A stretch of DNA of 64,000 nucleotides from positions 148,323-212,322 of the forward strand of contig NZ_QEVW01000017.1 in the NCBI RefSeq assembly GCF_003287275.1. Direction: 5' to 3'. How positions within the stretch are numbered: position 1 is the stretch's first letter; each line of letters opens with the position of its first letter. Below are positions 52,243-60,537 of this stretch, in pieces. This DNA is from Paenibacillus taichungensis. Lineage in GTDB: Bacteria > Bacillota > Bacilli > Paenibacillales > Paenibacillaceae. Under the pieces are notes generated by a model that was not told the origin of the DNA, made no database searches, and saw only the letters and a list, made by a program, of their open reading frames with translations. Both the position numbers and the translations under genes were made by a program.

Positions 52243-54075
52243 TTACTCTACCGTTACGCTTTTCGCCAGGTTACGTGGTTTATCCACATCGTGACCCAGT
52301 GCCAGGGAAGCGTAGTATGCCAGCAATTGCAATGCTACAACGGACAGAGCCGGGCTAAGCAGTGGCAACGTCTTAGGAATTGCAAACGCTTGGTCAACGG
52401 ATTTCAGCAATGGTGCTACGTGCTCTTCGTACGTAATTGCCAGTACGTCTGCGCCACGTGCTTTCACTTCTTTGATGTTGCTCACAGTTTTCTCCAGAAC
52501 GTTCTCCTGCGTTGCCAGAGCAATGACAGGGATACCGTCCTCGATCAATGCGAGCGTACCATGTTTCAACTCACCCGCAGCATACGCTTCGGAGTGGATA
52601 TAAGAGATCTCTTTCAGTTTCAACGAACCTTCTTGTGCTACTGCATAATCCAGACCGCGGCCGATGAAGAAGAGATGTTCATGTTTGGAAATTTGCTCTG
52701 CATATCCTTTAATGGCTTCCGCTTGCTCCAGCATGGATTCCACTTGCTCAGGCAATGCTTGCATTGCTGCGAGCGTGTGAGCAATCTCTTCTGCTGTTTG
52801 TGTGCCACGAACTTGTGCAAGGTACAGACCCAGCAGGTTGAACGCAATCAATTGCGAAGTGTACGCTTTAGTGGAAGCTACAGCAATTTCAGGTCCTGCC
52901 AGTGTTGCAATCACATCATCAGCATCACGTGCAATAGAGCTGCCTACAACGTTAGTGATGGCGAGTACATGTGCACCATTCGACTGTGCTTCGCGCAGTG
53001 CAGCAAGTGTATCAGCCGTTTCACCAGATTGGCTCACCACGATCACAAGTGTATCTTTGCTTACGATCGGGGAACGATAGCGGTATTCGGAAGCAACATC
53101 TGTTTCTACCGGAATACGTACCAGTTGCTCGATTACAGTACGTCCAACCAGACCTGCATGGTACGCTGTACCACAAGCGATGATTTGAACGTTACGGATA
53201 TTTTTGATTTGTTCTTCAGTCATTTTCAACTCAGGAAGTTGAACCTTTTTGCTTTCATTATCGATGCGACCCAGCATTGTATCACGATATGCTTTTGGTT
53301 GCTCATGAATTTCTTTCAGCATGAAGTGCTCGAATCCGCCTTTTTCTGCGGTTACAGCATCCCAATCGACACGAATCATTTCCCGAGAAATAAAGTTACC
53401 TTCAATCGTCATCAATTCGACAGCATCATGTGTCAATACAGCCATTTCACCATCATTCAGAATGTACACGTTACGTGTATGTTCCAGAATTGCCGGGATG
53501 TCGGAACCAATGAAGTTCTCGCCTTCACCAATACCAATAATCAATGGGCTTGCTTGACGCACAGCTACGAGTTTCTCAGGCTCATGCTCTGTCAATACAC
53601 CCAGTGCGAATGCGCCACGCAACAACGTGATCACTTTTTGCACTGTTTTAACGATATCACCATTGTATTCACGTGCGATCAGGTGAGAAATAACCTCAGT
53701 ATCTGTCTCGGAAGTGAACGTGTGACCTTGAGCCATCAATTCGTCCTTCAGATCCAGGTAGTTCTCAATAATACCGTTATGCACAACAGAGAACTTCTGG
53801 CTTCCATCCGTGTGTGGATGAGAGTTCTCATCCGATGGTTTACCATGAGTAGCCCAACGTGTGTGTCCGATTCCGGCATTACCTACCAGTGGTGCACCAT
53901 CCAGCTTAGCTTCAAGGTTTGCAAGACGACCAAGAGCTTTCGTGATTTGCAGACCTTCTGGTGTAAATACCGCGATACCTGCAGAATCATAACCACGATA
54001 CTCGAGTTTCTTCAATCCTTCGACCAATACCGATTGGGTGTTCTTATTACCAATATATCCAACAATACCGCACAT
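52243..54075 (-). CDS. glmS: Glutamine--fructose-6-phosphate aminotransferase
   Basis: A 610-aa cytoplasmic enzyme that makes glucosamine-6-phosphate from fructose-6-phosphate and glutamine, the entry to UDP-GlcNAc and cell-wall synthesis. The N-terminal glutaminase domain begins MCGIVGYIG with catalytic Cys2 and contains LEYRGYDSAGIAV, GHTRWATHG and NGIIENY. Two SIS domains follow (CGTAYHAGL, VSQSGETADTLAAL, GRGLDYAVAQEGSLKLKEI), and the C-terminus DKPRNLAKSVTVE is diagnostic. Expression is controlled by the self-cleaving glmS ribozyme in its leader (54345-54544), with a strong promoter at 54601-54629. It lies downstream of glmM on the same strand. Confidence 0.98.
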   Translation of the reverse strand: MCGIVGYIGNKNTQSVLVEGLKKLEYRGYDSAGIAVFTPEGLQITKALGRLANLEAKLDGAPLVGNAGIGHTRWATHGKPSDENSHPHTDGSQKFSVVHNGIIENYLDLKDELMAQGHTFTSETDTEVISHLIAREYNGDIVKTVQKVITLLRGAFALGVLTEHEPEKLVAVRQASPLIIGIGEGENFIGSDIPAILEHTRNVYILNDGEMAVLTHDAVELMTIEGNFISREMIRVDWDAVTAEKGGFEHFMLKEIHEQPKAYRDTMLGRIDNESKKVQLPELKMTEEQIKNIRNVQIIACGTAYHAGLVGRTVIEQLVRIPVETDVASEYRYRSPIVSKDTLVIVVSQSGETADTLAALREAQSNGAHVLAITNVVGSSIARDADDVIATLAGPEIAVASTKAYTSQLIAFNLLGLYLAQVRGTQTAEEIAHTLAAMQALPEQVESMLEQAEAIKGYAEQISKHEHLFFIGRGLDYAVAQEGSLKLKEISYIHSEAYAAGELKHGTLALIEDGIPVIALATQENVLEKTVSNIKEVKARGADVLAITYEEHVAPLLKSVDQAFAIPKTLPLLSPALSVVALQLLAYYASLALGHDVDKPRNLAKSVTVE

Positions 54076-54344
54076 AGTTTATTTCCTCCGATTGTATATG
54101 AATACTGTGTCACGAAGAGAAACAGGCTGGCACGGCATATCGAAAAAATGAAAATGATTGCCTAACGTATCATGAAAACTTTCAATTATTCAATTATCAA
54201 TGATCAGAGCAGCCTCTTGCCGCTCCGCAGTCATAAGCTGTTATTAGATGCAATCATGAATGTACATCATTTTCCCGTCCGCGCACTGTTCACGCTCTTC
54301 GCGCACATTCATTTGAATTTTAGTTGAATCTTGCACCTACCGGC

Positions 54345-54544
54345 GCGTTGTGTGGACAGTCACCCATCCATTTTCCGCAATCCGGTTCACGGCTCTGGTG
54401 CATCACCGGGAGGTCCCCGCCGAACAATCCGAACACCTCCACCTCGTCAGCTTGATTGCCGTCGATCTTGCTCAGTAGCATCTTCATTATTTCAAGATTC
54501 ATACCGATCAAAATCCTTCCCGCGCAACTTCAAGCTCTGGCGCT
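54345..54544 (-). ncRNA. glmS ribozyme/riboswitch (self-cleaving, glucosamine-6-phosphate-responsive)
   Basis: The leftward leader carries the hallmarks of the glmS ribozyme. Cleavage is expected between A(54544) and G(54543), followed by GCGCCAGAG. Stem P1 is AGCTTGA with TCAAGCT. The core contains GACGAGGTGGAGG, TTGTTCGGCGGGGACC and CTCCCGGTG, which pair in P2 and the pseudoknot, and downstream stems extend to about 54345. It sits about 270 bases before the glmS start codon. When glucosamine-6-phosphate is abundant, cleavage exposes the message to RNase J, according to the known mechanism. The short open frame at 54320-54511 on this strand is explained by this RNA. Confidence 0.92.
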
Positions 54545-54600
54545 TGTGTAACTAGTACCTTACGATCCTCACTTTCTGTGTCTGAATGACGACTCCACTC

Positions 54601-54629
54601 ATTATATGCACGTCAGGTTCATTTTGCAA
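54601..54629 (-). promoter_or_regulatory. glmS promoter
   Basis: Leftward TTGCAA (54629-54624), 17-base spacer, TATAAT (54606-54601). It is placed about 55 bases upstream of the ribozyme cleavage site, so glmS has its own promoter apart from glmM. Confidence 0.75.
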
Positions 54630-54817
54630 TGGAGCAAAGTACCTGTGACAATTTCGGCATATTTACCCACAATCCCGACCGGATAAACAGACCCATGGTC
54701 TCACTAGGCCGGGACGTAGGAATATGGATTTGTATGGCATAAACCCTGTTAGATTAAACCTTATGAGACAGTGATTCCCTTGAAACAACCGTGCTTGGAA
54801 GGCCTATAGATCAGGTC

Positions 54818-56158
54818 CTATACCAGTTCTTTTTGCACAACATCTGCAATTTGAGATACGAATTGTTCAAGTTCATCCTTATCTGGTCCTTCCGCCATAA
54901 CGCGGATCAGGGATTCGGTTCCGGACGCACGAACAAGTACACGTCCATTATCGCCCAGATGCTGCTCCACTGTAGCAATAGCTTGCTCAATCGCAGAATT
55001 GCCCTCGTATTTGCTCTTATCTTCAACACGCACGTTCACCAATACTTGTGGGTACTGGGTCATCAGCGCCTTAAGTTCACTCAGTTTTTTACCGGAAGCC
55101 TTCATCGTGTCCACAAGCTGAATCGCTGTCAGCATGCCGTCGCCTGTTGTGTTGTAATCCAGGAAAATAACATGACCGGATTGCTCTCCACCCAGGTTAT
55201 AACCCCCACGGCGCATTTCTTCCATGACATAGCGGTCACCCACAGCAGTCTTTGCTGTTTTCAGTGCCAGTTTCTCCGTTGCTTTGTAGAATCCGATGTT
55301 ACTCATTACGGTAGATACCACGGTACTGTCTTTCAGCTTGCCTGCACGATTCATCGCATCACCACAGATGCACAGAATGAAGTCACCATCAACCTCAGCT
55401 CCTGTCTCATCAATAGCAATCAGACGATCCGCATCCCCGTCAAAAGCAAGGCCCAGATCCGCATTATGTTTCAGCACCTCTTGTTTCAAATGCTCCGGAT
55501 GAGTTGATCCGCATTGCTCATTGATATTCAGGCCGTTAGGCTCAGCGCCAATGGCAATGACTTCTGCACCAAGTTCTCTGAACAATTTGGGTGCCAGCTC
55601 ATAAGCTGCTCCGTTAGCACAGTCCAAAACAATTTTGAGTCCTGAGAACGATTCGTTTACCGTTGTTTTCAGGTAGTCCAAATAGCGATAACGGGATTCT
55701 TCATCCACAGTAACGGTCCCCAAACCACCACCTACAGGACGCGGCAATTGATCCGTTTCTGCATCCATCAGTTCTTCGATCCGGTTCTCCGTCTCATCGG
55801 ACAGCTTGAAGCCATCTCCCCCGAAAAATTTAATTCCATTATCCTCAACCGGATTGTGGGAAGCCGAGATCATTACCCCTGCATCGGCTTTCAGCAGACG
55901 AGCAATATACGCCACTCCAGGAGTGGATACAACACCCAGACGAATTACATCGGCGCCAATGGACAGCAAACCTGCAACCAGTGCGGATTCCAGCATAAGT
56001 CCCGAGATTCGGGTATCCATACCGATAACCACTTTTGGTCTTTCCACACCACCTGCAAGTACATAACCACCACAACGTCCGATGCTGTAAGCCAGCTCCG
56101 CCGTTAACTCTTTATTGGCAACACCTCTTACGCCATCTGTACCAAAATATTTCCCCAT
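54818..56158 (-). CDS. glmM: Phosphoglucosamine mutase
   Basis: A 446-aa enzyme converting glucosamine-6-phosphate to glucosamine-1-phosphate. It begins MGKYFGTDGVRGVAN. The phosphoserine loop is VMISASHNP with S100. The metal-binding loop is AFDGDADRLIAID (about 238-250). The sugar-binding GEQSGHVIFLD (about 325-335) and the phosphate-binding RASGTESLIRVMAEG near the C-terminus complete the set. It follows cdaR after 74 bp. In Bacillales GlmM also binds and restrains the c-di-AMP synthase CdaA, so the gene order is meaningful. No clear terminator was found between it and the glmS leader. Confidence 0.98.
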   Translation of the reverse strand: MGKYFGTDGVRGVANKELTAELAYSIGRCGGYVLAGGVERPKVVIGMDTRISGLMLESALVAGLLSIGADVIRLGVVSTPGVAYIARLLKADAGVMISASHNPVEDNGIKFFGGDGFKLSDETENRIEELMDAETDQLPRPVGGGLGTVTVDEESRYRYLDYLKTTVNESFSGLKIVLDCANGAAYELAPKLFRELGAEVIAIGAEPNGLNINEQCGSTHPEHLKQEVLKHNADLGLAFDGDADRLIAIDETGAEVDGDFILCICGDAMNRAGKLKDSTVVSTVMSNIGFYKATEKLALKTAKTAVGDRYVMEEMRRGGYNLGGEQSGHVIFLDYNTTGDGMLTAIQLVDTMKASGKKLSELKALMTQYPQVLVNVRVEDKSKYEGNSAIEQAIATVEQHLGDNGRVLVRASGTESLIRVMAEGPDKDELEQFVSQIADVVQKELV

Positions 56159-56232
56159 GATCTAACTCCTTCTATTCGCATCATATAAGAGCATAAACGT
56201 TATTTTTAAAATTCTGATCTGAACATTTTCTT

Positions 56233-57714
56233 TTACGGATTGGAGCCACTATTACTGCTACCGCTGTTATTGGAGTTGCCTCGACTGGTATTCCCCTGCT
56301 GGCTCTGCTCCTGATTGTCCGTATTCGATTCTGTTTCTTCTTCTCCAGGAGCAGTTTCGGTATCTCCATTCTCGACTTCGGCTGGTGAAGGGTCAGGCCC
56401 CAGCGTTCCTTCATCATTCGGATCCTCGCCTGGAGCAACCGTCGTATCATCAGCCTTTTCGCTAATTTTGACGGTAGCGCTAAGATCAACTGATGATTCA
56501 TCCAGTTTGGCAAAACGAGGCAGGTCAGCCTCAAGCTTTATTTCATGCGTACCTACTGCAAGTCCAGCAAGATCCGCAGTCAGCTTGATATCATCGCTAC
56601 TTAGACCTTCAAGCATCGTTGAAGAACCCCTAAGCGTAATATTCAAGCCACCACTTTTGGGAGTAACCAGTGTCCCTTCCAGCCCGTTCCCCGCGTCAGT
56701 AAGCGTAATGGGTACGTTCGGAAATACTTTGGTCGTCTCCTGAAGCTCATCGTAAGGCGATACCGTCACCTTAAGCTGAATCGAACTAGGCTCGATTTTC
56801 TCAAAACCGGGAGGCGGCGTCAAGTCCACGTTAACTGTCGACGTTCCTGCCTCATTGAACTGTGTAAGATCAAGGGTTACTTGGTCGTAGGACTGTATAC
56901 CCGCAAGCACATCTTCTGTTCCGTAAACCGAGACTTCTTTCACGCTTGGCTCAACCGTGGAGAGCACCATTCCCTCTGGCAGCTGTCCCGAATATTTGAT
57001 TCTTAAGGGCACAGTTGTATAGGGCTGACTGACTGGAATACGAACTTCAACGGTTTCTGGAGTAACAATCGCATTTTCAATGACCTTGCCTTCCGCATCA
57101 TATGCCTGAAGCTTCACTTTTTTCTGCGTTACGTCATCCTTCGCATCCTTCACGCTCACACTGCCCTGAACCTTCTCTACGGCGTCAAGTTGCCCTTCCG
57201 GCAGAGTTACCTTAACTGGACCTGAAGGTTCAACAACGGGCGTTCCAGCGTTATATCCGGTTGATGGTTCTCCTTCGGGTACAATATTCACATTGAAGGA
57301 TTTTGTGCCCAATTTCTCCACGTTGACCGTAACCATGGAAGGCTCCATGCTGACTACCTCAACCCCAGAAGGCAGATCGGGTACTAGCGGTAACGTATTG
57401 GACCCATCTTTCACCTGACTAAGATCCACTAGCACCTTATAATCATCATTCGTAAAAATCGAAGTTAACATCGAACGCTGCCCTTTAATCTCCAGACGTA
57501 CCTCATCCGTACTTAATGAAGTAAGTACATAGGAGTTACTGTCGAGTCCATAAGGCTGAACAGGCACAGTACGCTCCACAACTTTATTAGTTGTCCCTGT
57601 CGTGATCGTTGGCGTAGTTGGTACTTCATCCAGATGTATCATGAACCAGAGCAACAAACTCACCGCCAAAGCGAGAATCTTGGCAAAATTGTTGTTATTG
57701 AACCATTTATCCAT
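56233..57714 (-). CDS. cdaR: YbbR-domain regulator of the diadenylate cyclase CdaA
   Basis: ATG 57714 (MDKWFNNNNFAKIL) follows GGAAGGGGGG; 493 aa. A short N-terminal cytoplasmic stretch and one membrane helix (AKILALAVSLLLWFMIHLDE) are followed by four extracytoplasmic YbbR repeats (about 45-430). The last about 65 residues form an acidic, then Ser/Asn/Gly-rich low-complexity tail (QQGNTSRGNSNNSGSSN), longer than in B. subtilis CdaR and perhaps wall-spanning. It overlaps the end of cdaA by 8 bp. CdaR modulates CdaA activity at the membrane (family knowledge). Confidence 0.93.
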   Translation of the reverse strand: MDKWFNNNNFAKILALAVSLLLWFMIHLDEVPTTPTITTGTTNKVVERTVPVQPYGLDSNSYVLTSLSTDEVRLEIKGQRSMLTSIFTNDDYKVLVDLSQVKDGSNTLPLVPDLPSGVEVVSMEPSMVTVNVEKLGTKSFNVNIVPEGEPSTGYNAGTPVVEPSGPVKVTLPEGQLDAVEKVQGSVSVKDAKDDVTQKKVKLQAYDAEGKVIENAIVTPETVEVRIPVSQPYTTVPLRIKYSGQLPEGMVLSTVEPSVKEVSVYGTEDVLAGIQSYDQVTLDLTQFNEAGTSTVNVDLTPPPGFEKIEPSSIQLKVTVSPYDELQETTKVFPNVPITLTDAGNGLEGTLVTPKSGGLNITLRGSSTMLEGLSSDDIKLTADLAGLAVGTHEIKLEADLPRFAKLDESSVDLSATVKISEKADDTTVAPGEDPNDEGTLGPDPSPAEVENGDTETAPGEEETESNTDNQEQSQQGNTSRGNSNNSGSSNSGSNP

Positions 57715-58546
57715 TTTTACGTCCCCCCTTCCGTTTCCAGAAGGTAGTCCAACCATTCTTTTTAGTTAGATTGGATGTTGGACGCAGTTCTTCGTACAGT
57801 TTGGCAATCAACGATTCTTCCTTAATATCACGAACAACTTGTCCATTCATCGCAAGCGACACTTGTCCCGTCTCCTCCGAAACAACCAAACAGATCGCAT
57901 CTGCAACCTCGGTAATCCCAATTGCTGCACGGTGACGCGTTCCTAGCTCTTTGCTGATAAACGGATTCTCGGACAAAGGCAAATAACAGGCTGCCGCCGA
58001 AATCTGTTTGCCCTGTATAATGACGGCTCCATCATGGAGCGGTGTATTCGGAATAAAAATGTTAATCATCAGCTCTGAGCTGACCAGAGATTGCATCTGA
58101 ATGCCGGACTCCGTGTAATCGTTCAGACCTGTTTCTCGTTCAAATACAACCAGTGCACCAATTTTACGTCGTGACAAATAATTTACGGACTTAATAATCT
58201 CACCAATTAAAACCGTTAATTCTTCATCACTTGCTGCTGCCGAGCGTCCAAACAGTTTACCTCGACCCAATTGCTCCAGACCACGGCGCAGTTCCGGTTG
58301 GAAGATAATAAAGACCGCAACGACACCAAACGTAAACATCTGGTTCATCAGCCATTTGAGCGTGTAAAGGTTTAGCCATGTACTTAGTGCCCAGATCACT
58401 ACAAGGAACAGAATACCTTTAAGCAACTGAACTGCACGGGTGCCCCGCACAAGCAAAATCAATTTGTACATAATATAGGTAACGATCAATATATCGATAA
58501 CGTCCTTAATGGACTCTTTCCACGTTAAGTCAGCAAAATAGTTCAT
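57707..58546 (-). CDS. cdaA: Membrane diadenylate cyclase (c-di-AMP synthase)
   Basis: A 279-aa protein with three N-terminal membrane helices (about 15-85) and a cytoplasmic DAC domain (about 105-245). The catalytic motifs DGA (NTPLHDGAVII) and RHR (LGTRHRAAIGI) are intact, and GALVVFERETGLNDYTESG fits the active site. It produces c-di-AMP, which controls osmolyte uptake and envelope integrity. It is first in cdaA-cdaR-glmM, downstream of sigW-rsiW as in Bacillus. The C-terminal tail is basic (TTFWKRKGGRKNG). Confidence 0.97.
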   Translation of the reverse strand: MNYFADLTWKESIKDVIDILIVTYIMYKLILLVRGTRAVQLLKGILFLVVIWALSTWLNLYTLKWLMNQMFTFGVVAVFIIFQPELRRGLEQLGRGKLFGRSAAASDEELTVLIGEIIKSVNYLSRRKIGALVVFERETGLNDYTESGIQMQSLVSSELMINIFIPNTPLHDGAVIIQGKQISAAACYLPLSENPFISKELGTRHRAAIGITEVADAICLVVSEETGQVSLAMNGQVVRDIKEESLIAKLYEELRPTSNLTKKNGWTTFWKRKGGRKNG

Positions 58547-58965
58547 AAGCCAGCCCCCGCTATCCCCATTGATGAGTAAACCCTGCTCTCATATTAACCC
58601 ATTAGGATTTAATTAATCCTTTTCTCGCATTTACATAATCCATTCAGACTCACTCTCAGGTACAAAAGTTGGCCAGAAACGAGCACTCTGATTTAACCAG
58701 CGACGAATAGAATCATTTTGATCTATATTTTGCTGATTGAAAGACGCTCTTTGAATTTATGCAAAAAGCTTATCTATATGTAGTAGTATGTTCTCTTTAG
58801 TATCTAGGTTATAACGTTAACGTTCATGTTGCAAGTTACGGGAGTCACAAACTGCGCATAAACAACACAAATCCCATAAATTACAAATTATCAGATAAAA
58901 AAAGAGTACCCCAGCAATCTGGAGGTACCCTGCTTGGTATATACCATTGAAGAAATTACCCTGTT
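58547..58965. other. Gap between rsiW and cdaA
   Basis: This holds the rsiW terminator (58897-58931) and the presumed cdaA promoter region. The perfect 12-base palindrome AACGTTAACGTT is centred near 58818, beside leftward TTGCAA and TATAAC elements 15 bases apart. No gene or known riboswitch is recognised. Confidence 0.4.
58897..58931 (-). terminator. Terminator of sigW-rsiW
   Basis: Read leftward, AGGGTACCTCCAG pairs with CTGGGGTACTCT and TTTTTTTATC follows. It separates rsiW from cdaA. Confidence 0.8.
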
Positions 58966-59580
58966 TTAGCGATAAGCCACTTCATTTACCATATTGGTTA
59001 TTTTGTACCAGAACCAGTCCAGCGCCTGATCAATACTTTTCACCTGACCGGAAATATGTGCCGTTGAAGCCTGATACAACTGTCCGTCGATGACCGTTAG
59101 ATTGCCATTTACATCACCGTATACCTGAGCAGTTCCATTCTCTATCGTAAGATCGCCAGCAATGGACTTGCCCTCCGGAACAATAACCGTGTTTCCTTCA
59201 ATCACGATCTGGTCCAGATTATTTCCCTTAACGACCATTTCGTTATTCTGATTCCAGAAATTCCAGGCGCTAAAGAGCATCACGACCAAAAAGAAGGCTG
59301 CCGCCGTCAGCGCGGGATGTCCTTTGACCCATTTGAGCCATACTTGCTGTCTCTTGGGCTGGGGCAGAGCATTCATAATTCGATTGGTCAGCTCATCCGA
59401 GGCAGACGGTGAATAGTGTTTCATGGCAAAGAGTAGCATTTCCGTCTGTTCCAACTCTTTAAAGCGCATGCGACAATCCGGACAGGTCACAAGATGACTT
59501 TTCAGTTCAACCTTCTGGGCCGGGGACAACGACTCATCCAAACATTCATGCATTAAAGAGACGGCCGAGTTGCAATCCAT
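58966..59580 (-). CDS. rsiW: Anti-sigma-W factor
   Basis: A 204-aa membrane protein. The N-terminal zinc-binding anti-sigma domain has the signature HLVTCPDC (HxxxCxxC) after MDCNSAVSLMHECLDESLSPAQK. A membrane helix lies at about 88-108 (ALTAAAFFLVVMLFSAWNFW). The extracytoplasmic part contains short repeated strands (VIVPEGKSIAGDLTIENGTAQVYGDVNGNLTVIDGQL) that resemble a bactofilin- or adhesin-like beta helix, unlike B. subtilis RsiW. It binds SigW until proteases cut it under envelope stress. Its own SigW-type promoter lies in the 135-bp gap after sigW. Confidence 0.92.
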   Translation of the reverse strand: MDCNSAVSLMHECLDESLSPAQKVELKSHLVTCPDCRMRFKELEQTEMLLFAMKHYSPSASDELTNRIMNALPQPKRQQVWLKWVKGHPALTAAAFFLVVMLFSAWNFWNQNNEMVVKGNNLDQIVIEGNTVIVPEGKSIAGDLTIENGTAQVYGDVNGNLTVIDGQLYQASTAHISGQVKSIDQALDWFWYKITNMVNEVAYR

Positions 59581-59656
59581 ATGAGAGCCAATCCTTTCTT
59601 AGATCACTTAGTCCTTGCATTGCCAAAAAGCACGCATAAGACTTGCATACATTACA

Positions 59657-59682
59657 TACGCATCCGTTTCGGATATGTTTCA
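59657..59682 (-). promoter_or_regulatory. SigW-type promoter directly before rsiW
   Basis: Leftward TGAAAC (59682-59677), exactly 16 bases, then CGTA (59660-59657), the consensus of SigW-dependent promoters. The predicted transcript starts about 70 bases before rsiW and excludes sigW. The spacer holds a small ATCCG-AAA-CGGAT repeat. Confidence 0.8.
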
Positions 59683-59715
59683 AATAAATTCGCCCAAAAT
59701 ACAGACGTTTTACAT

Positions 59716-60282
59716 TTACAACTTATACTCCAGTTTTTTACGCAAAAAATCACGCCCCCGATGAACACGAGTCTTAATCGTTGTTACGGGCATACCTGTC
59801 ACATCACTGATTTCCTGTAGCGACAAGTCCTGTAAATATCTCAAAACCATGACTGATTTATACTTGGCCGGCAAACTGTCAATCGCTTCACGGATTAGTG
59901 TCTGTGTTTCAGACAAAAGTGCTTCACTCTCTGGTGTACGATCATCACTTGGAAGCATCGCATAACCGTCAGATCCTTCCTGATCATTTAGTTCAGCATC
60001 CAGTGAGTAAGATGGTTTCTTCCGCCGTAAGCGGTCAATACACAGATTGGTTGCAATCCGATAAATCCAGGTTGAGAACTTCTGATTCGGATCATACTTC
60101 TCCATATTGCGAAACACACGTAAAAACGTCTCCTGCACAACGTCTTCGGCTTCATGACGATTGTTCAGCATCCGGTATGCCAGATGAAACAGCTTGTCCT
60201 TGTATAATTCAACGATTTCTGCAAAGGCTCGCTGGTCACCCTTCAGTACCAGCTTAACAAGCCTGTTCTCCAAATTGTCCAC
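59716..60282 (-). CDS. sigW: ECF sigma factor SigW
   Basis: The start is uncertain. I choose GTG 60282 (VDNLENRLVKLVLKGDQRAF), behind GGGGG, giving 188 aa, close to B. subtilis SigW (187 aa). ATG 60300 is the alternative. Region 2 shows FHLAYRMLNNRHEAEDVVQETFLRVFRN and KFSTWIYRIATNLCIDRLRRKKP. Region 4 shows LPAKYKSVMVLRYLQDLSLQEISDVTGMPVTTIKTRVHRGRDFLRKKL. It directs transcription of envelope-stress and antibiotic-resistance genes and is held by RsiW. A SigA-like promoter (60356-60384) precedes it, with no SigW-type site in the upstream gap. Confidence 0.93.
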   Translation of the reverse strand: MDNLENRLVKLVLKGDQRAFAEIVELYKDKLFHLAYRMLNNRHEAEDVVQETFLRVFRNMEKYDPNQKFSTWIYRIATNLCIDRLRRKKPSYSLDAELNDQEGSDGYAMLPSDDRTPESEALLSETQTLIREAIDSLPAKYKSVMVLRYLQDLSLQEISDVTGMPVTTIKTRVHRGRDFLRKKLEYKL

Positions 60283-60355
60283 CCTTATTCCCCCAGACAT
60301 GCTGATGGGTCTTCCGCCTTCTGATACCCGTCCACACTTGTAATTCACCAATCAA

Positions 60356-60384
60356 ATCGTAAATCAACTTTGGTCAAAAATCAA
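60356..60384 (-). promoter_or_regulatory. SigA-type promoter of sigW
   Basis: Leftward TTGATT (60384-60379), 17-base spacer, TACGAT (60361-60356). Confidence 0.5.
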
Positions 60385-60415
60385 GACTGTGCCGGAAAAT
60401 ATCCGCCAAAAACAG

Positions 60416-60447
60416 TAAAAACGGGAACTCCCGAAGGAGTCCCGTTT
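60416..60447 (-). terminator. Terminator of ppc
   Basis: Leftward ACGGGACTCC-TTC-GGGAGTTCCCGT is followed by TTTTAC. Confidence 0.85.
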
Positions 60448-60537
60448 CATCTCTCACTCGAGCTGAGGAAAGAATTAAGCTTTTACTATCTATATGGCTG
60501 GAAAAATCACTTCATATATTGTTAAGCAGGTTAATGA

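Noticed and set aside
52219..54165. 648-codon open frame on the plus strand
   Set aside because: It lies antisense to glmS, encodes Cys/His/Phe-rich nonsense and has no ribosome-binding site; it mirrors the codon bias of the real gene.
54320..54511. 63-codon minus-strand frame
   Set aside because: Coincides with the core of the glmS ribozyme; conserved RNA motifs explain the sequence.
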